Shown here piece after piece: positions 17,638 through 29,100 of a stretch of 64,000 nucleotides of DNA (the first letter of the stretch is position 1; each line of letters begins with the position of its first letter). The stretch covers positions 1 to 64,000 of the forward strand of contig SDZD01000002.1 in the NCBI GenBank assembly GCA_004172935.1, given 5' to 3'. Position numbers and translations under genes: made by a program. This DNA is from a bacterium. GTDB taxonomy: Bacteria > Armatimonadota > Abditibacteriia > Abditibacteriales > Abditibacteriaceae. The notes under the pieces were generated by a model. It worked only from the letters and a program-made list of their open reading frames with translations. It was not told the DNA's origin and made no database searches.

Positions 17638-20600
17638 GTGAATACCTTGTCCGCATTTGCTTCCATACACTCGTTCCGAAAGTACCTTGTTCTGTTTGCT
17701 TTCTGCATTGCATTCGCCTCGTGCCTTTTCGTTGGTGCGGAAGCTAAGGCAGATGATGGTTCTCGTCTCTGGTTGCGCTATGAGTCGTTGCCCGTCCAAA
17801 AAGCAGATGCGTATCGAAAGCTCCTTACTACTGTTGTAGCGCCGGGGAACTCAGCCACACAAGTCGCTATTCGCGAAGAGCTGGTGCGGGCAAGTTCGGG
17901 AATGCTGGGGAATAAGCTGGCTACGGAAAATTCCGTTGTTCGTGATGGAGCGATTGTTGTCGGCACGCCGAAGAATTGCCCTGCCATCGCAAACCTGAAA
18001 CTCGATACGCAACTCGCGACTCTTGGAACAGAGGGCTTTCTGATTCGCTCCGTGAAAATTGGGACTCGCTCGGCAACGGTGATTGCTTCGCAAGGTGAAG
18101 TTGGTGCGCTGTATGGGACTTTCCACTTTCTGCGCCTGATGCAGACCCTTCAGCCCCTTGACCGATTGAACTTGACCCAGAAGCCGAGTTTCAATCTGCG
18201 TGTCCTCAATCATTGGGATAATCTCGACGGCTCCATCGAGCGAGGTTACGCCGGGCGCTCTTTGTGGAACTGGAAAGAGCTGCCCGAAAAGGTTGATGCG
18301 CGATTGCATGATTACGCGCGTGCCAATGCCTCGATTGGTATCAATGGCTCTGTCCTCAACAATGTGAATGCGAGTGCAGATAGCCTGACCCCTCAATACC
18401 TGCGCAAAACGGCGGCTATTGCCAATGCTTTGCGTCCTTATGGTGTGCGGGTGTATCTGTCCGCTCGTTTCTCGGCACCCATCGAACTCGGTGGGCTGAA
18501 AACCGCTGACCCACTGGCCCCAGAAGTGGCCGCATGGTGGAAGGCCAAAGCCGACGAAATCTACAAAATTATCCCTGATTTTGGTGGTTTCCTCATCAAG
18601 GCGAACAGCGAGGGACAGCCGGGGCCGCTCACCTACAAACGCACCCATGCCGATGGTGCCAATATGCTTGCCGCCGCTCTCGCGCCCCACAAAGGAGTGG
18701 TGATGTGGCGGGCTTTTGTGTATGACGCCAAGCCCGGTTCTGATCGGGTAGGGCAAGCGTATGATGCGTTAAAACTGTTCGATGGTAAGTTCGCCTCTAA
18801 TGTGTTGTTGCAGGTGAAGAATGGGCCATTGGATTTCATGCCGCGCGAGCCTTTCCATCCTCTGTTTGGTGTGATGACCAAGACGCAACTGATGCCTGAG
18901 TTGCAAATCACGCAGGAATATCTGGGGCAAGCCAAACAACTCGCTTTCCTCGCTCCAATGTGGCGAGAGTTCCTCGACTCGGAAACCTACGCCAAAGGTC
19001 AAGGCTCGACGGTGGTCAAAGTGGTAGACGGCACCCTCACCGGGCAAAAGCTCACCGGAATTGCTGGAGTCGCTAACACAGGTTCTGATCAGAATTGGAC
19101 GGGGCAGGACTTGGCTCAGGCGAACTGGTACGCCTTTGGCCGTCTCGCCTGGAATCCCAACATGTCCTCGCGACAAATCGCCGATGAGTGGGGCGAAATG
19201 ACGTTTACCCATGAGCGCCAAACCGTTCAGGTCCTGACGCGCCTGTTGCTGGAATCGCGCGAGGCGGTCGTGAATTATATGATGCCGTTGGGACTCACGC
19301 ACATGATGCAGGGCGGGAATCATTATGGCCCACAGCCGGGGCGCGATGCTGCCACGTATTTTCATCGCGCAGACGCGAATGGGTTGGGCTTTGACCGCAC
19401 CGTGACGGGGAGCGGCATGGTGAATCAGTATCAAGCCGGTGCCCGCGAACGTTTCGCGTCGCTTGCCACATGTCCCGATGAGTACATGCTGTGGTTCCAC
19501 CATGTGCCGTGGGATTACAAGATGCGTTCGGGGCGGACGCTGTGGGACGAGCTGTGTTTGCATTATCAAAGCGGTGTCAATTGGACGGGAAAGGCGCGCA
19601 AGGATTGGGACATGCTTTTCGGCACCATCGACCCACAACGTCGTGTTGCCATCGCCGCCAAGCTGGCAATTCAGGAACGTGACGCTATTGAGTGGCGCGA
19701 TACCTGTTTGAGCTATTTTCAAACATTCTCCAAACGTCCCCTGCCAACAGGCGTAGGACACCCCCCACAAATAGTGACAGCGGCGCCTCGTGAGCCAGTG
19801 CTAACCGGGGATGCGACCAAGGAAGTTTTGCCCTTGACTGTTTTCAAAAATTTACAGGCCGGAAAGAAACAGACGGTGCTTGTTTATGGCACCAGTCTTT
19901 CAATCAATGGCGAATGGGCGAAGGCTGTCAAGGAGTATTTCGACAGGCAGTTTCCCGATCAGGTCACTTTCGTTAACGGCGCCAAAGCTGGCATGGCCTC
20001 GAAGTGGGGGCGCGAAAATTTGCAAGCGCGGGTACTGGATACAAAGCCGGATTTAGTTTTTATCGAGTTCGCTATCAACGATGCCAGCAAGAACAACGGC
20101 ATCTCTGTCGAGCAATCGCGGGCCAACCTCGACAACATGGTGACGGTTTTGCGTGGCCAAAATCCGCAGGTGGACATCGTGCTGCAAACCATGAATGCTG
20201 TCTGGGATTCACCGCGTTCGGCGCCGAAGAAATATGGCAGTGACCGGCCTAATCTCGCGGCGTATTATGAGGTTTATCGTCGCTATGCGCGGGAACATGA
20301 GTTGCCTCTGGTGGACAATTATCCCAACTGGCTTAGATTGCAGCAGGAAAATGTGGAGACGTATCAGCAGATGGTTCCCGATGGCATTCATCCCAGCGCT
20401 CCGGTCAGTAAGGCCGTCACCTGGCCAGCGGTTGAGTCTTTACTGGAAAAGGGACGGAAGGGGGCTATGAGCAATCAAGCGACGAATCAGCAGACCACCA
20501 ACTTGCAGGGCCAGCAGGCTCCCGTTGCTCCGGTTACGGCGCCTCCGGCTGTTGAGGCGGTTGTTGCGCCGCCCATTGTTGTTACGCCGCCCGCGAAGGA

Positions 20601-21294
20601 GAACTTCCATATTTATCTACTGATGGGCCAGTCGAATATGGTGGGACGTGACACACGTTCATTGGGTTTGCAGGGAGATAACCCCCATGTCCTGTCGCTG
20701 AACAGTGAGGGGCAGTGGGTAGTTGCGAAAGACCCCCTCCACTCCGATGGGAAGATTGCGCCGGGTGTTGGGCCGGGGCTTTCCTTTGCCCTTGAAATGG
20801 CCAAAGCTGACCCCACGGTCACCATCGGATTAGTGCCCTGCGCTGTGGGCGGGACACCATTGAGTCGCTGGGTGAAGGGAGCCGATTTATATGAGAAAGC
20901 GGTGAGCCGGGCAAAGGTGGTGGCGCAGGCTGGTGTCATCAAAGGTGTGCTGTGGCATCAGGGAGAGGCCGAAACTAGTAAGCAGGAAAACGCCGATACC
21001 TATGAAACACGACTTTCGCAGATGTTCAATGACCTGAGAGGAGATTTGGGGGCGCCCAATCTGCCAATCGTTGTTGGTCAGTTAGGCGAATTTCTCACAC
21101 TGGAAAAGTACCCGTATGTAGACGTTGTGCGCGGTGCTATCAAACACATTTCTACCGTTTTTCCCCAAGTTGGCTTCGCTGATTCCGAAGGGTTGGGGCA
21201 TAAGGGCGACAAACTGCATTTCAGCGCTGAGGCTGAAAAGATTTTCGGGACGCGCTACGCTCAAGCGATGCAAGAGTTGCAAAAGCCACAATAG
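17638..21294 (+). CDS. Three-domain GH67 alpha-glucuronidase - SGNH esterase - CE6 acetylesterase
   Basis: A secreted fusion of about 1218 residues (signal peptide around [20 protein letters not shown]). Residues about 40-715 are GH67 with all three family regions: [20 protein letters not shown], then [11 protein letters not shown] with candidate acid E325, and NGPLDF with D399 plus E427 as the base pair, in spacing consistent with known GH67 enzymes. [12 protein letters not shown] and VPWDYKM follow. Residues about 735-940 are an SGNH/GDSL hydrolase (GTSLS with S753, FAIND, DGIHP). A Gln/Pro/Val-rich linker (about 943-985) leads to a CE6/SASA-type acetylesterase (LMGQSNMVG with the nucleophile Ser, [15 protein letters not shown]). 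It would remove methylglucuronate and acetyl groups from xylo-oligosaccharides. Start: GTG 17638 rather than the TTG at 17575 inside the preceding gene. Confidence 0.85.
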   Translation: MNTLSAFASIHSFRKYLVLFAFCIAFASCLFVGAEAKADDGSRLWLRYESLPVQKADAYRKLLTTVVAPGNSATQVAIREELVRASSGMLGNKLATENSVVRDGAIVVGTPKNCPAIANLKLDTQLATLGTEGFLIRSVKIGTRSATVIASQGEVGALYGTFHFLRLMQTLQPLDRLNLTQKPSFNLRVLNHWDNLDGSIERGYAGRSLWNWKELPEKVDARLHDYARANASIGINGSVLNNVNASADSLTPQYLRKTAAIANALRPYGVRVYLSARFSAPIELGGLKTADPLAPEVAAWWKAKADEIYKIIPDFGGFLIKANSEGQPGPLTYKRTHADGANMLAAALAPHKGVVMWRAFVYDAKPGSDRVGQAYDALKLFDGKFASNVLLQVKNGPLDFMPREPFHPLFGVMTKTQLMPELQITQEYLGQAKQLAFLAPMWREFLDSETYAKGQGSTVVKVVDGTLTGQKLTGIAGVANTGSDQNWTGQDLAQANWYAFGRLAWNPNMSSRQIADEWGEMTFTHERQTVQVLTRLLLESREAVVNYMMPLGLTHMMQGGNHYGPQPGRDAATYFHRADANGLGFDRTVTGSGMVNQYQAGARERFASLATCPDEYMLWFHHVPWDYKMRSGRTLWDELCLHYQSGVNWTGKARKDWDMLFGTIDPQRRVAIAAKLAIQERDAIEWRDTCLSYFQTFSKRPLPTGVGHPPQIVTAAPREPVLTGDATKEVLPLTVFKNLQAGKKQTVLVYGTSLSINGEWAKAVKEYFDRQFPDQVTFVNGAKAGMASKWGRENLQARVLDTKPDLVFIEFAINDASKNNGISVEQSRANLDNMVTVLRGQNPQVDIVLQTMNAVWDSPRSAPKKYGSDRPNLAAYYEVYRRYAREHELPLVDNYPNWLRLQQENVETYQQMVPDGIHPSAPVSKAVTWPAVESLLEKGRKGAMSNQATNQQTTNLQGQQAPVAPVTAPPAVEAVVAPPIVVTPPAKENFHIYLLMGQSNMVGRDTRSLGLQGDNPHVLSLNSEGQWVVAKDPLHSDGKIAPGVGPGLSFALEMAKADPTVTIGLVPCAVGGTPLSRWVKGADLYEKAVSRAKVVAQAGVIKGVLWHQGEAETSKQENADTYETRLSQMFNDLRGDLGAPNLPIVVGQLGEFLTLEKYPYVDVVRGAIKHISTVFPQVGFADSEGLGHKGDKLHFSAEAEKIFGTRYAQAMQELQKPQ

Positions 21295-21306
21295 GAACGC
21301 CTTCAC

Positions 21307-22044
21307 TTACGAAAATAAATTACGGCGCTGAGTTATTACCTTATATAGCGCCGCAATCCATGCCCCCGATAACGCCCAGCCCGCCATGACATCGCTGGGA
21401 TAATGCACGCCCAGATAAAGGCGCGACAGGCCCACTCCCAGAGCGAACAATACCCCTACGCAACTTACTGCCCATTTTACCCAAATAGGGGTTTTTCTTC
21501 CCCATATCAATACGAGTAAAGCCAACACAAAGGCACATGAGATCATCGAGTGCCCGCTTGGAAAGCCATAGTCGTATTCGGGCGAAATCGATAGCCACAA
21601 ATCGGGACGGGCGCGCTGGAAGACCACTTTTCCAACTACATTGAGTGCGCCCGCTCCCACGAGAGAAATTCCCCAAAACGTTGTCGCTGTGCGCTTCCCC
21701 TGTCTCCATAGCGCGGCTAACACAAAGGCACTCGCAACTAATAATGGAGCACCACCTAACCAGGTGATTGCCAGCATCAATTTGTCGAAAGAGGGTGTTG
21801 CGTGCGCATGAAACCACAGCAGAATCGGGTCATCGAACCTCATCTGTTCGCGTTCGACGACATCCTCGGCTAACGCGGCGAATAGAATCAGTAATGCAAC
21901 TACTGGCAACCACGCTTTGAAAACGCGGACATTGAATTTCCTGCTCACGTTGGGAAGGGCGTGTTTCATATCGGCCGCCGCCGTTTGGAGTTTCTCCACA
22001 AGGTCGAGTCTCAGGTGCGCCAATAAGAACTCTCTGAGAACCAA
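21307..22044 (-). CDS. PAP2-family membrane phosphatase
   Basis: A 245-residue integral membrane protein with the three phosphatidic-acid-phosphatase motifs: KVVFQRARPD, FPSGHSM and SRLYLGVHYPSDV, and about five hydrophobic segments. Members dephosphorylate lipid phosphates such as phosphatidate, phosphatidylglycerol phosphate or undecaprenyl diphosphate; the substrate cannot be read from sequence. It converges on the GH67 fusion (12-base gap) and is divergent from a second PAP2 gene at 22201, separated by 156 bases that hold a 9-bp inverted repeat. Confidence 0.88.
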   Translation of the reverse strand: MVLREFLLAHLRLDLVEKLQTAAADMKHALPNVSRKFNVRVFKAWLPVVALLILFAALAEDVVEREQMRFDDPILLWFHAHATPSFDKLMLAITWLGGAPLLVASAFVLAALWRQGKRTATTFWGISLVGAGALNVVGKVVFQRARPDLWLSISPEYDYGFPSGHSMISCAFVLALLVLIWGRKTPIWVKWAVSCVGVLFALGVGLSRLYLGVHYPSDVMAGWALSGAWIAALYKVITQRRNLFS

Positions 22045-22091
22045 ATAAGAGGTTTCACAGAACAGATGTCACTTCCAAGCATTTGAAATTC

Positions 22092-22117
22092 GGCGTTATC
22101 AGTTAGTGGATAACGCC
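22092..22117. repeat. Inverted repeat between divergent PAP2 genes
   Basis: GGCGTTATC (22092-22100) and GATAACGCC (22109-22117) form a perfect 9-bp inverted repeat with an 8-base centre, midway between the two divergent PAP2 genes. It could be an operator controlling both, or a leader hairpin. No T-run follows, so it is not a terminator. Confidence 0.4.
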
Positions 22118-22200
22118 TATAAAACCTCGGCCTTTTCTGGACGAATATTTAGTTGGTTCTTATCTTCTTCTCAGATGCGACCTGAACACTCGTGCCTCCT

Positions 22201-22869
22201 ATGGTTCACACAAAGGGTGTCATTTTGTTTGTTTGTTGGGCGTTGAGTGCAGGGCTGCTCCTTGGCCAAGAGGCGAAGGCACAAACAGTTTCTATTGATG
22301 CTTCTGCGCCATCAACTTTAATCCCGGCGGAACAAGCACACGTACATCTCTCTTCCCGCACCACTTCCTCCGCTACAAATCAACCTGCGTGGGCGAAATT
22401 CGCGTCGGGTACCGGCAGTCTCGTCTACCTGGCGGCGGGAACTCTGTTGCCTTTAATTGAAGATGGCAAGGAGGGCAAACAGCACGCTCTTCGTACCGCT
22501 GATGCCTTAATTACCTCAACTCTTATCACAGAGGCACTGAAGACAGTCACCCATGAAAAGCGGCCCGATGGCTCCGATTATAAATCGTTTCCATCTGGGC
22601 ACTCCACGGCAGCGTTCGCAGTCGCTACCATGCAGGCGCACTATCATCCCCGGCAAGCCCTATTTTGGTACGGAGGAGCTACAATTATCTCGGCGTCCAG
22701 AGTTACTTTAGATCGCCACTATACCCATGATGTCATCGCGGGCGCTGCAGTCGGATTCCTAACTTCTCAGCTTGCTCTCAGGCAAAAGCATGGGCTATTG
22801 CTATTTCCTTTCATTGCTGGCTCCGCAACACAGCGCGTGGCTGGAATTTCGGTCGGAGGGGCATTCTAA
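22201..22869 (+). CDS. PAP2-family phosphatase, secreted or membrane-anchored
   Basis: About 222 residues from the ATG at 22201 (an in-frame GTG lies three codons earlier). After an N-terminal signal/anchor (GVILFVCWALSAGLLLG) it carries the PAP2 motifs in shortened form: THEKRPDG, FPSGHSTAAF and SRVTLDRHYTHDV. Unlike the neighbour at 21307 it has few membrane spans and is likely mostly periplasmic. The next gene, an outer-membrane efflux channel, starts 8 bases after its stop, so it appears to be the first gene of the RND efflux operon. That is an unusual partner and suggests lipid or cell-envelope phosphate metabolism linked to export. Confidence 0.85.
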   Translation: MVHTKGVILFVCWALSAGLLLGQEAKAQTVSIDASAPSTLIPAEQAHVHLSSRTTSSATNQPAWAKFASGTGSLVYLAAGTLLPLIEDGKEGKQHALRTADALITSTLITEALKTVTHEKRPDGSDYKSFPSGHSTAAFAVATMQAHYHPRQALFWYGGATIISASRVTLDRHYTHDVIAGAAVGFLTSQLALRQKHGLLLFPFIAGSATQRVAGISVGGAF

Positions 22870-22877
22870 AATTGCCA

Positions 22878-24290
22878 ATGGGCACCCATAACATCCTTTT
22901 GAGTTTTGCCTTTCTCTTGTGTGTTTCTACTGTACGGGCACAAGACACTGTTCCCCCAACTATAGCCCCCGATGGTTCGCCAGTCAGCCAACTTCCTGTT
23001 GATGAAGTCAAGCCGACGACACAGCCGGGGGCTTCCAAGCCGCTTTCTCTTGCGGAGGCTCTGGCATTGGCTCATCAAAATGCTCCCACTTTGGATATAG
23101 CGAAGGCGCGCGTTGAGGCGGCTCAGGCTCGTTTGCAAGTCGCGCGAGCACGCCCCAACCCGACGCTCGCTTTGGCGCAGCCTTTCACCGTCACTGGTCA
23201 GCGCGGAGCTACAGGCGGGTTCGATGAAGGTGTCGTTGCCTCTCAAATCATTGAGGGGCCTGGCAAGCGTTCTGCGCGTTCTCGAAGCGCCCAGAGCGAG
23301 CGTAACGCCTCACTTTTCGACTTGGCGGGCAGCGGCACCAGTCTGGATTTCGCCGTGAAAAGCGCTTATTTCGATGCCGAGCGCGCTCAAAGTGACCGTG
23401 AGGTTGCCCTCGCCACATTACGGGACGCGCAACAATTTTTGCAGGGCACTACCGAACAGGAGCAAGCGGGCGATGTGCCGCGCCGCGATGTGTTGCGCGC
23501 CCAAACCGAAGCCGACCGCGCCACAAGTGCTTTGGTACAAAGCGAGGCCGATTTGAAGATTCGTCTGCAAACGCTGGCTTCTCTCGCGGGAATTACCGAT
23601 GGTGCGCTACCTCAGCTTTCCGATTCGCTCAATTTTGCGCCAGTGCAATTGGATGCGGTTGCGCTCGACGAATTGGCTATGCAGCGACGAGGGGATGTGC
23701 AAAGCGCTCGCGCCACATTGGAGGCGCGTAGTGCCGACATTCAGGGAGCCAAAGCCGCTCGCCGCCCCGATTTCTTCGCTGAAGCACGTGTTGCCCAGAT
23801 TGTCCCCAGTGCGGGTGATGTAAAGGGTTCATCACTGCGTGTGGGAATTTCTCTCCCCCTCTTCGACTTTGGTAGTTTGAAGCAGGGGATTGCAGTCGCG
23901 CGTGCTGGTGAGGCTGAACAACGCGCCACTCTGGCCGATGTGCAGCGGACAGCACGATTGGAAGTTGTGACTGCCTTGCAAACCTTGGACGCCGCCGGGC
24001 AGGTCGTCAAATCATTCCAGGGAGGACGCCTGCAACGCGCCCAGACGCTGCTCGATCTTGCCCGCACTGGATACGCCGAAGGCGCCTCCACGTTGCTGGA
24101 CGTGCTGGATGCGCGAGCAATTTTTCGCGCCGAGCAAGCCGATTATAATCGTGCATTGGCCGCTTATAATACCGCCCTTGCCGATGTAGAGCGCAGTGTT
24201 GGAGGCGTATTGCCTTCATCCGCAAGCTTAAGCCCGGCTGCGCCTGCCGCAGATACAGCTCCGGCTCCATTGGGAGCTAAAACTCCATGA
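22878..24290 (+). CDS. TolC-family outer-membrane channel protein
   Basis: A 470-residue protein from ATG 22878 with a signal peptide ending TVRAQ. Two outer-membrane-efflux repeats of about 180 residues follow (SLAEALALAHQNAPTLDIAK at the start, RTGYAEGASTLLDVLDA near the end), giving the helical barrel of the TolC/CusC family. It forms the outer-membrane exit duct of a tripartite RND pump. The stop overlaps the adaptor gene start (ATGA at 24287-24290). It has an Ala/Pro-rich tail. Confidence 0.9.
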   Translation: MGTHNILLSFAFLLCVSTVRAQDTVPPTIAPDGSPVSQLPVDEVKPTTQPGASKPLSLAEALALAHQNAPTLDIAKARVEAAQARLQVARARPNPTLALAQPFTVTGQRGATGGFDEGVVASQIIEGPGKRSARSRSAQSERNASLFDLAGSGTSLDFAVKSAYFDAERAQSDREVALATLRDAQQFLQGTTEQEQAGDVPRRDVLRAQTEADRATSALVQSEADLKIRLQTLASLAGITDGALPQLSDSLNFAPVQLDAVALDELAMQRRGDVQSARATLEARSADIQGAKAARRPDFFAEARVAQIVPSAGDVKGSSLRVGISLPLFDFGSLKQGIAVARAGEAEQRATLADVQRTARLEVVTALQTLDAAGQVVKSFQGGRLQRAQTLLDLARTGYAEGASTLLDVLDARAIFRAEQADYNRALAAYNTALADVERSVGGVLPSSASLSPAAPAADTAPAPLGAKTP

Positions 24291-26164
24291 CCCAATCGAA
24301 ATCGAAATTTCCCATTGTTCCGTTCATTGTCGGCGGTATCTTGATAGTAGGCGGGTTAGGGTTCATCGCATGGCATCGCTCCAGTAGTTCCGCCGCTACC
24401 GCCGCCGCGAGCGCAGATGAGGCCCCCACTCCGGCTCCTGCACCAGTTAAGGTTGTTCGCGCGCGTTTGGCCCCCGTCGAAACGTTAGTTGATGCTCAAG
24501 GTGCTTTCGTTGCCAGTCAAGGCGGCTCTGCGCGTATCGCTCCCGCGAGCGCGGGCCGACTCTCACAGGTTTTCGTACGCGAAGGCGAACGTGTGCAAAT
24601 CGGACAGCTATTAGCTCTTGTCGATAGTCGCTCGGCTCAGGCCGCTGTTCGTTCGGCACAGGCTGCCCTGGGGGCAGCTGGAGCCGACACTCAAAGCGCC
24701 AGTTTGGGCACTCAGGTCGCGCAGTCGGATGCGCAAAATGCCACGGCTCAAGCCCAAACTGGACTGAAAAGCGCTCAGGCCGACCGTGACACCAGCGTTC
24801 AAAGTGCGCGCGCTGCATTGACGCAAGCTCTCTCGGATACGCGCAAGGCCAGTCTCGCCGCCAACACCAGCGATTTGAGCAACGCCATTACTCAGGCAAG
24901 GTTGGGAGTTACAGTTGCGCGCACCGATGCTCAGAGTTCGGTTCAGGCCGCGCAAAATGCTCTCGCTCAGGCCCAAACCGACTACGATAAAACACGCGCA
25001 GGGGCGCGTCCGCAGGAAATCGCAGCGGCTCAGGCTGCTCTGGAAAGTGCCCAGGCCACACAAAGCCGCGCCCAGATCGAAGTGACCCGTTCGCAGCGGC
25101 TCTACGACAAAGGTTTATTCGCGCGTCGTCAACTCGACGATGCCCAAACCGCCTTGCAAGTCGCTACTCAAAGTACAGAAAGCGCGCGTGCTGCCCTCGA
25201 CCTGTTGCGGGCGGGCGCTGTCGCGCAGGATGTCGAGGCTGCCCGTTTGCGAGTGACTGCCGCACAGAATACCCTTTCTGCTGCGAAACAAAGTGGCGAT
25301 GCCAAAGTGGCTCAGGCTCAGGCCCAACTTTCGTTGGCCCAGTCGGCGCTTCGACAAACCGCTCCCCAACGCGGCGAGGACATACGGGCCAGTTCCTCGC
25401 GAGTGCAAGCCGCGAGAGAGGCGCTCGATTCGGCGATAAAAAGCGGCGATGCCAAAGTGGCTCAGGCTCAGGCGACACTTCGAGCCGCCCAGAGCGGCGC
25501 CCTGACTGTTGCCTCTAAAAGAGCCGATGAACGCTCCAAACTCGAAGCACAAAACGCCAAAGTTGCTGATTTACAATCGGCTCAGGTCGCCGTATCTCAA
25601 ACCGAAGTCCGCTCGCCCTTGAATGGTACCGTAGTCAAGCGACTACTCAACACTGGCGAGAATGCCGATGTTACAACTCCCGTCGTTGAAATCGCTTCAT
25701 CGAGCGCTTTGGATTTCGTCGCCCAGTTGCTCCCATTCGATGCCGCTCGTGTCGCTCCCGGTCAGATGGCGCGTGTGATTCTCGATGGCGGCCCAACACT
25801 GGATGCTCGTGTTGAAAGCATTGGTACTGTCGATGCCACCACTGGATTGCAAAGTGTGCGTTTGAGTGTTGCGGGGACAGCAAACGCCACCAGTGGCGTC
25901 GTGGCAAAGGTGCAGATCGTGGTCGAGCGTCGTCTGGCTTCTGTTACTATCCCACCCACAGCTTTGCTGTCGCGTGGCGGAAAAACCGTCGTTTTAGTCG
26001 CGCAGGGAGGAGTTGCCCATGAGGTCGAAGTGACCGTCGGGACCAAGACAAACGCTTTTGTCGAAGTGCGTAAGGGACTAAAACCGGGCGATGTCGTCAT
26101 CACTCAGGGCGGCTACGAACTGGAAGATGGCGCAGAAGTGCAATTGACACAAACCACAAAATGA
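24287..26164 (+). CDS. RND efflux periplasmic adaptor (HlyD/MFP family), extended
   Basis: A 625-residue membrane-fusion protein with one N-terminal transmembrane segment (FPIVPFIVGGILIVGGLGFI). It has a barrel/lipoyl half-motif (ARIAPASAGRLSQVFVREGE), a very long alpha-hairpin (about residues 115-440), then the second lipoyl half (VRSPLNGTVVKRLLNTGENA) and C-terminal beta-barrel/membrane-proximal domains. Most RND adaptors have 350-450 residues; here the coiled-coil is enlarged by Ala/Gln/Ser heptads, including a duplicated unit (SGDAKVAQAQAQL and SGDAKVAQAQATL, 50 residues apart). It overlaps the genes on both sides by ATGA, so channel, adaptor and pump are translated together. Confidence 0.9.
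   Translation: MTQSKSKFPIVPFIVGGILIVGGLGFIAWHRSSSSAATAAASADEAPTPAPAPVKVVRARLAPVETLVDAQGAFVASQGGSARIAPASAGRLSQVFVREGERVQIGQLLALVDSRSAQAAVRSAQAALGAAGADTQSASLGTQVAQSDAQNATAQAQTGLKSAQADRDTSVQSARAALTQALSDTRKASLAANTSDLSNAITQARLGVTVARTDAQSSVQAAQNALAQAQTDYDKTRAGARPQEIAAAQAALESAQATQSRAQIEVTRSQRLYDKGLFARRQLDDAQTALQVATQSTESARAALDLLRAGAVAQDVEAARLRVTAAQNTLSAAKQSGDAKVAQAQAQLSLAQSALRQTAPQRGEDIRASSSRVQAAREALDSAIKSGDAKVAQAQATLRAAQSGALTVASKRADERSKLEAQNAKVADLQSAQVAVSQTEVRSPLNGTVVKRLLNTGENADVTTPVVEIASSSALDFVAQLLPFDAARVAPGQMARVILDGGPTLDARVESIGTVDATTGLQSVRLSVAGTANATSGVVAKVQIVVERRLASVTIPPTALLSRGGKTVVLVAQGGVAHEVEVTVGTKTNAFVEVRKGLKPGDVVITQGGYELEDGAEVQLTQTTK
25295..25473 (+). repeat. Duplicated 29-bp segment inside the adaptor coiled-coil
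   Basis: The 29 bases at 25295-25323 recur exactly at 25445-25473, 150 bases (50 codons) later and in frame, each encoding GDAKVAQAQA. This marks an internal coiled-coil duplication that lengthened the periplasmic hairpin. Confidence 0.75.
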
Positions 26165-29100
26165 ACCTCTCCTCTTTCGCCGTCTCGCACCTGAAGGCCC
26201 TTATTTTCGTGACGCTCATTTTGTGCGTGGCAGGTCTGTTAGCTGCGGGGGCATTTCCCGTTTCTATCTTGCCGGATGTCACTTTTCCGCGTCTGGTGGT
26301 CATCGCAGAGGGTGGAGATGCGCCCGCCTCGCAAATGGAAGTCAGCGTCACCCGTCCTCTCGAAGATGCGGCTTCTACGGTGGCAGGTGTCCATCGCGTT
26401 CGCTCTACAACACAGCGTGGAGCCGCAGAACTATCAATCGATTTCGCCGATAGCACCAACATGCAGGACGCGCAAAATTTGATGAATGCGCGTTTGAACG
26501 AAATTCGCGCCAATTTCCCGCTCGGAACACAGGTTTCCGTCGAGCGCATGACCCCTACGGTATTCCCTGTGCTGGGTCTGTCGCTGCAATCCAACACCTT
26601 GTCTCAAAGCCAGTTGTGGGAATTGGCGACCTATACATTGCGTCCCCGTCTCGCGCGTGTTGAAGGTGTGGCCCGTGTGGTGGTGCAGGGCGGAAGGGCG
26701 CCCGAAATCGCTGTCGAAGCCGACCCCCAGAGATTGGCCGCACTGCGCCTGAGCGTCGCCGACTTATCCGATGCACTCGCAAAAACCAACGTCGTGCGCG
26801 CCACAGGTCGCTTCGATGCCAAATACCAGCAGTATCAGGCTCTGGTTTCAGGGCGCTTGACTGACATTCCCGGTATCGAGAATACCGTCGTCTCCACCCG
26901 TGCCGGAGTGCCCATTCTGGTTCGTCAGGTCGCATCCGTTCATCCTTCCACCGAAGATAGAACCACGGTTGTCACGGCGGATGGTCGCGAATCGGTGCTG
27001 CTGAACATCGTTCGCCAGCCCAACGCTAACTCTGTCGCAGTGGCTGCTGGCATCAAAGCCGAGATGGCTCTGCTCCGCAAGGAGTTGCCTGCCAGTGCAC
27101 GTCTCAGTGTCTTCTACGACCAGTCGATCCTTATCAACGATGCCGTTACCAGCGTACGTGATGCGGTTATTCTGGGTGCGTTTTTGTCGGTTGTCGTGTT
27201 GCTACTCTTCCTCGGCGACTGGCGGGCAACACTAGTTACCGCTTCCATCATTCCGGCGACGCTCTTCATTTCGTTTGTAGCGATGCGTCTCGCGGGCCTC
27301 ACGCTCAATTTGATGACTTTGGGGGCATTGGCTGTGGGCATTGGTTTGGTCATTGACGACGCTATCGTGGTTGTCGAAAACGTGTTTCGACATCTGGCTG
27401 CAGGGCAAACGCCGCGAGAAGCGACTCAAAGCGCCTCGCGCGAGATTTCGGCGCCCATGATTTCCTCGACCCTCACAACCGTCGTGGTTTTTCTGCCGCT
27501 CATGCTGCTGTCGGGAGTGGCGGGCGCGTTCTTCTCTTCGCTCGCTATCACGCTTTCTCTGGCCCTGCTCATTTCCCTTGTGTTGGCGCTATTTTTGTCG
27601 CCTAGCCTGTGTGCTACGTTTTTGCGACTGCGCGAGGGGCATTCCGACGAGGGCGGCCCAATCTTTCAGCGTTTGGTGGCTGGCTACGAGCGAACGCTTC
27701 GCTTCGTTCTGCGCCATCGTATTATTTTGCCTGTTTCTGTTGTGCTGTTGCTTGGCTCGACATGGGCGATGGGACAGCAACTTCAAAGCGGCTTTATGCC
27801 CGAAATGGATGAAGGTGCTTTTATCCTCGACTATCTCACTCCAACTGGTACGTCGCTCACTGAAAGCGACCATGCGCTTCAAAAAATCGAAGAGATATTG
27901 GCCCATACGCCCGAAGTCGCCTCCTATTCGCGGCGCACTGGAACCGAACTGGGATTTGCCATCACCGAACCGAACAGAGGCGACTTCGCTGTCATGCTCA
28001 AAGAAGGCAAGCGTCGCCCCGTATTCGATGTTATTTCCGATATTCGCTCGCAAATAGATTCGCAAGTTCCCGGAGTGCAAACCGACTTCATTCAGGTGCT
28101 TCAAGACCTCATCGGCGACTTGTCCGGCGCTCCGTCACCCGTCGAAATCAAGTTGTGGAGTGAAGACCCCGTAACGCTACGAAGTGCCGCCGAAGATGTG
28201 GCCGCGCATCTGGAAAAAATTTCCGGTGTTGTAGATGTTGCCAGTGGCGTTGTTGACAGCGGCCCCGAATATGTGTTGAAAGTCGATGAAGTGCGGGCGG
28301 GCAGGGCAGGACTTACCGCCGATGCTATCGCGTCGCAGATGAACTCTGCGCTCTTTGGCGATGCCCCGACGCAAATCATGCAGGGCGACCGCCCCGTTAC
28401 CGTGCGGGTAAGGCTGCCTCTCGCTTTTCGAGATAACCCCACTGCCATCGGCCAACTACAAATCGCCTCGCCGTTGGGCTTTTCGTTGCCGCTCTCCTCG
28501 CTTGGCGCGTTGCAAGAAGTTGGTGGCCAAAGCGAAATTCAGCGCGAAAACCAGCGGCGCCTTTTGCCTGTGACTGCTGGGTTGGAAGGCCGAGATTTGG
28601 GGAGCGTCATGACCGACGTTTCAAAAATGATGAGTTCGTACAAGTTACCCCCCGGCGTAACTTATGAATTGGGTGGTCAGGCGCAAAGCCAGAATCAGGC
28701 GTTCTCCAATCTTGTGCTTGTGTTGGCGTTGGCAATCGCGCTTGTGTTTGGTGTCATGCTATTCCAATTCGGCAGTTTCACCGCGCCATTGACGATTTTG
28801 GGTGTCATGCCGCTGGCTTTGTTCGGTGTGGCGCTTGGTCTGTGGCTAACAGGCACGCCTCTCAACGTGTCGAGTTTCATGGGCGCCATCATGTTGGTTG
28901 GCATCGTGGTTAAAAACGGCATTCTGTTGCTCGATCATGCCCAGAATGCTGAGCGTGACGGGCAAAGTCCCGAAGAGGCTGTGCAGGAGGCCGGGCGAGT
29001 GCGTCTTCGCCCCATTCTTATGACTACCCTCACCGCGATTCTGGGGCTTGTGCCGCTCGCTTTGGGATTGGGCGCGGGGGCCGAAATGCAAAAGCCCCTC

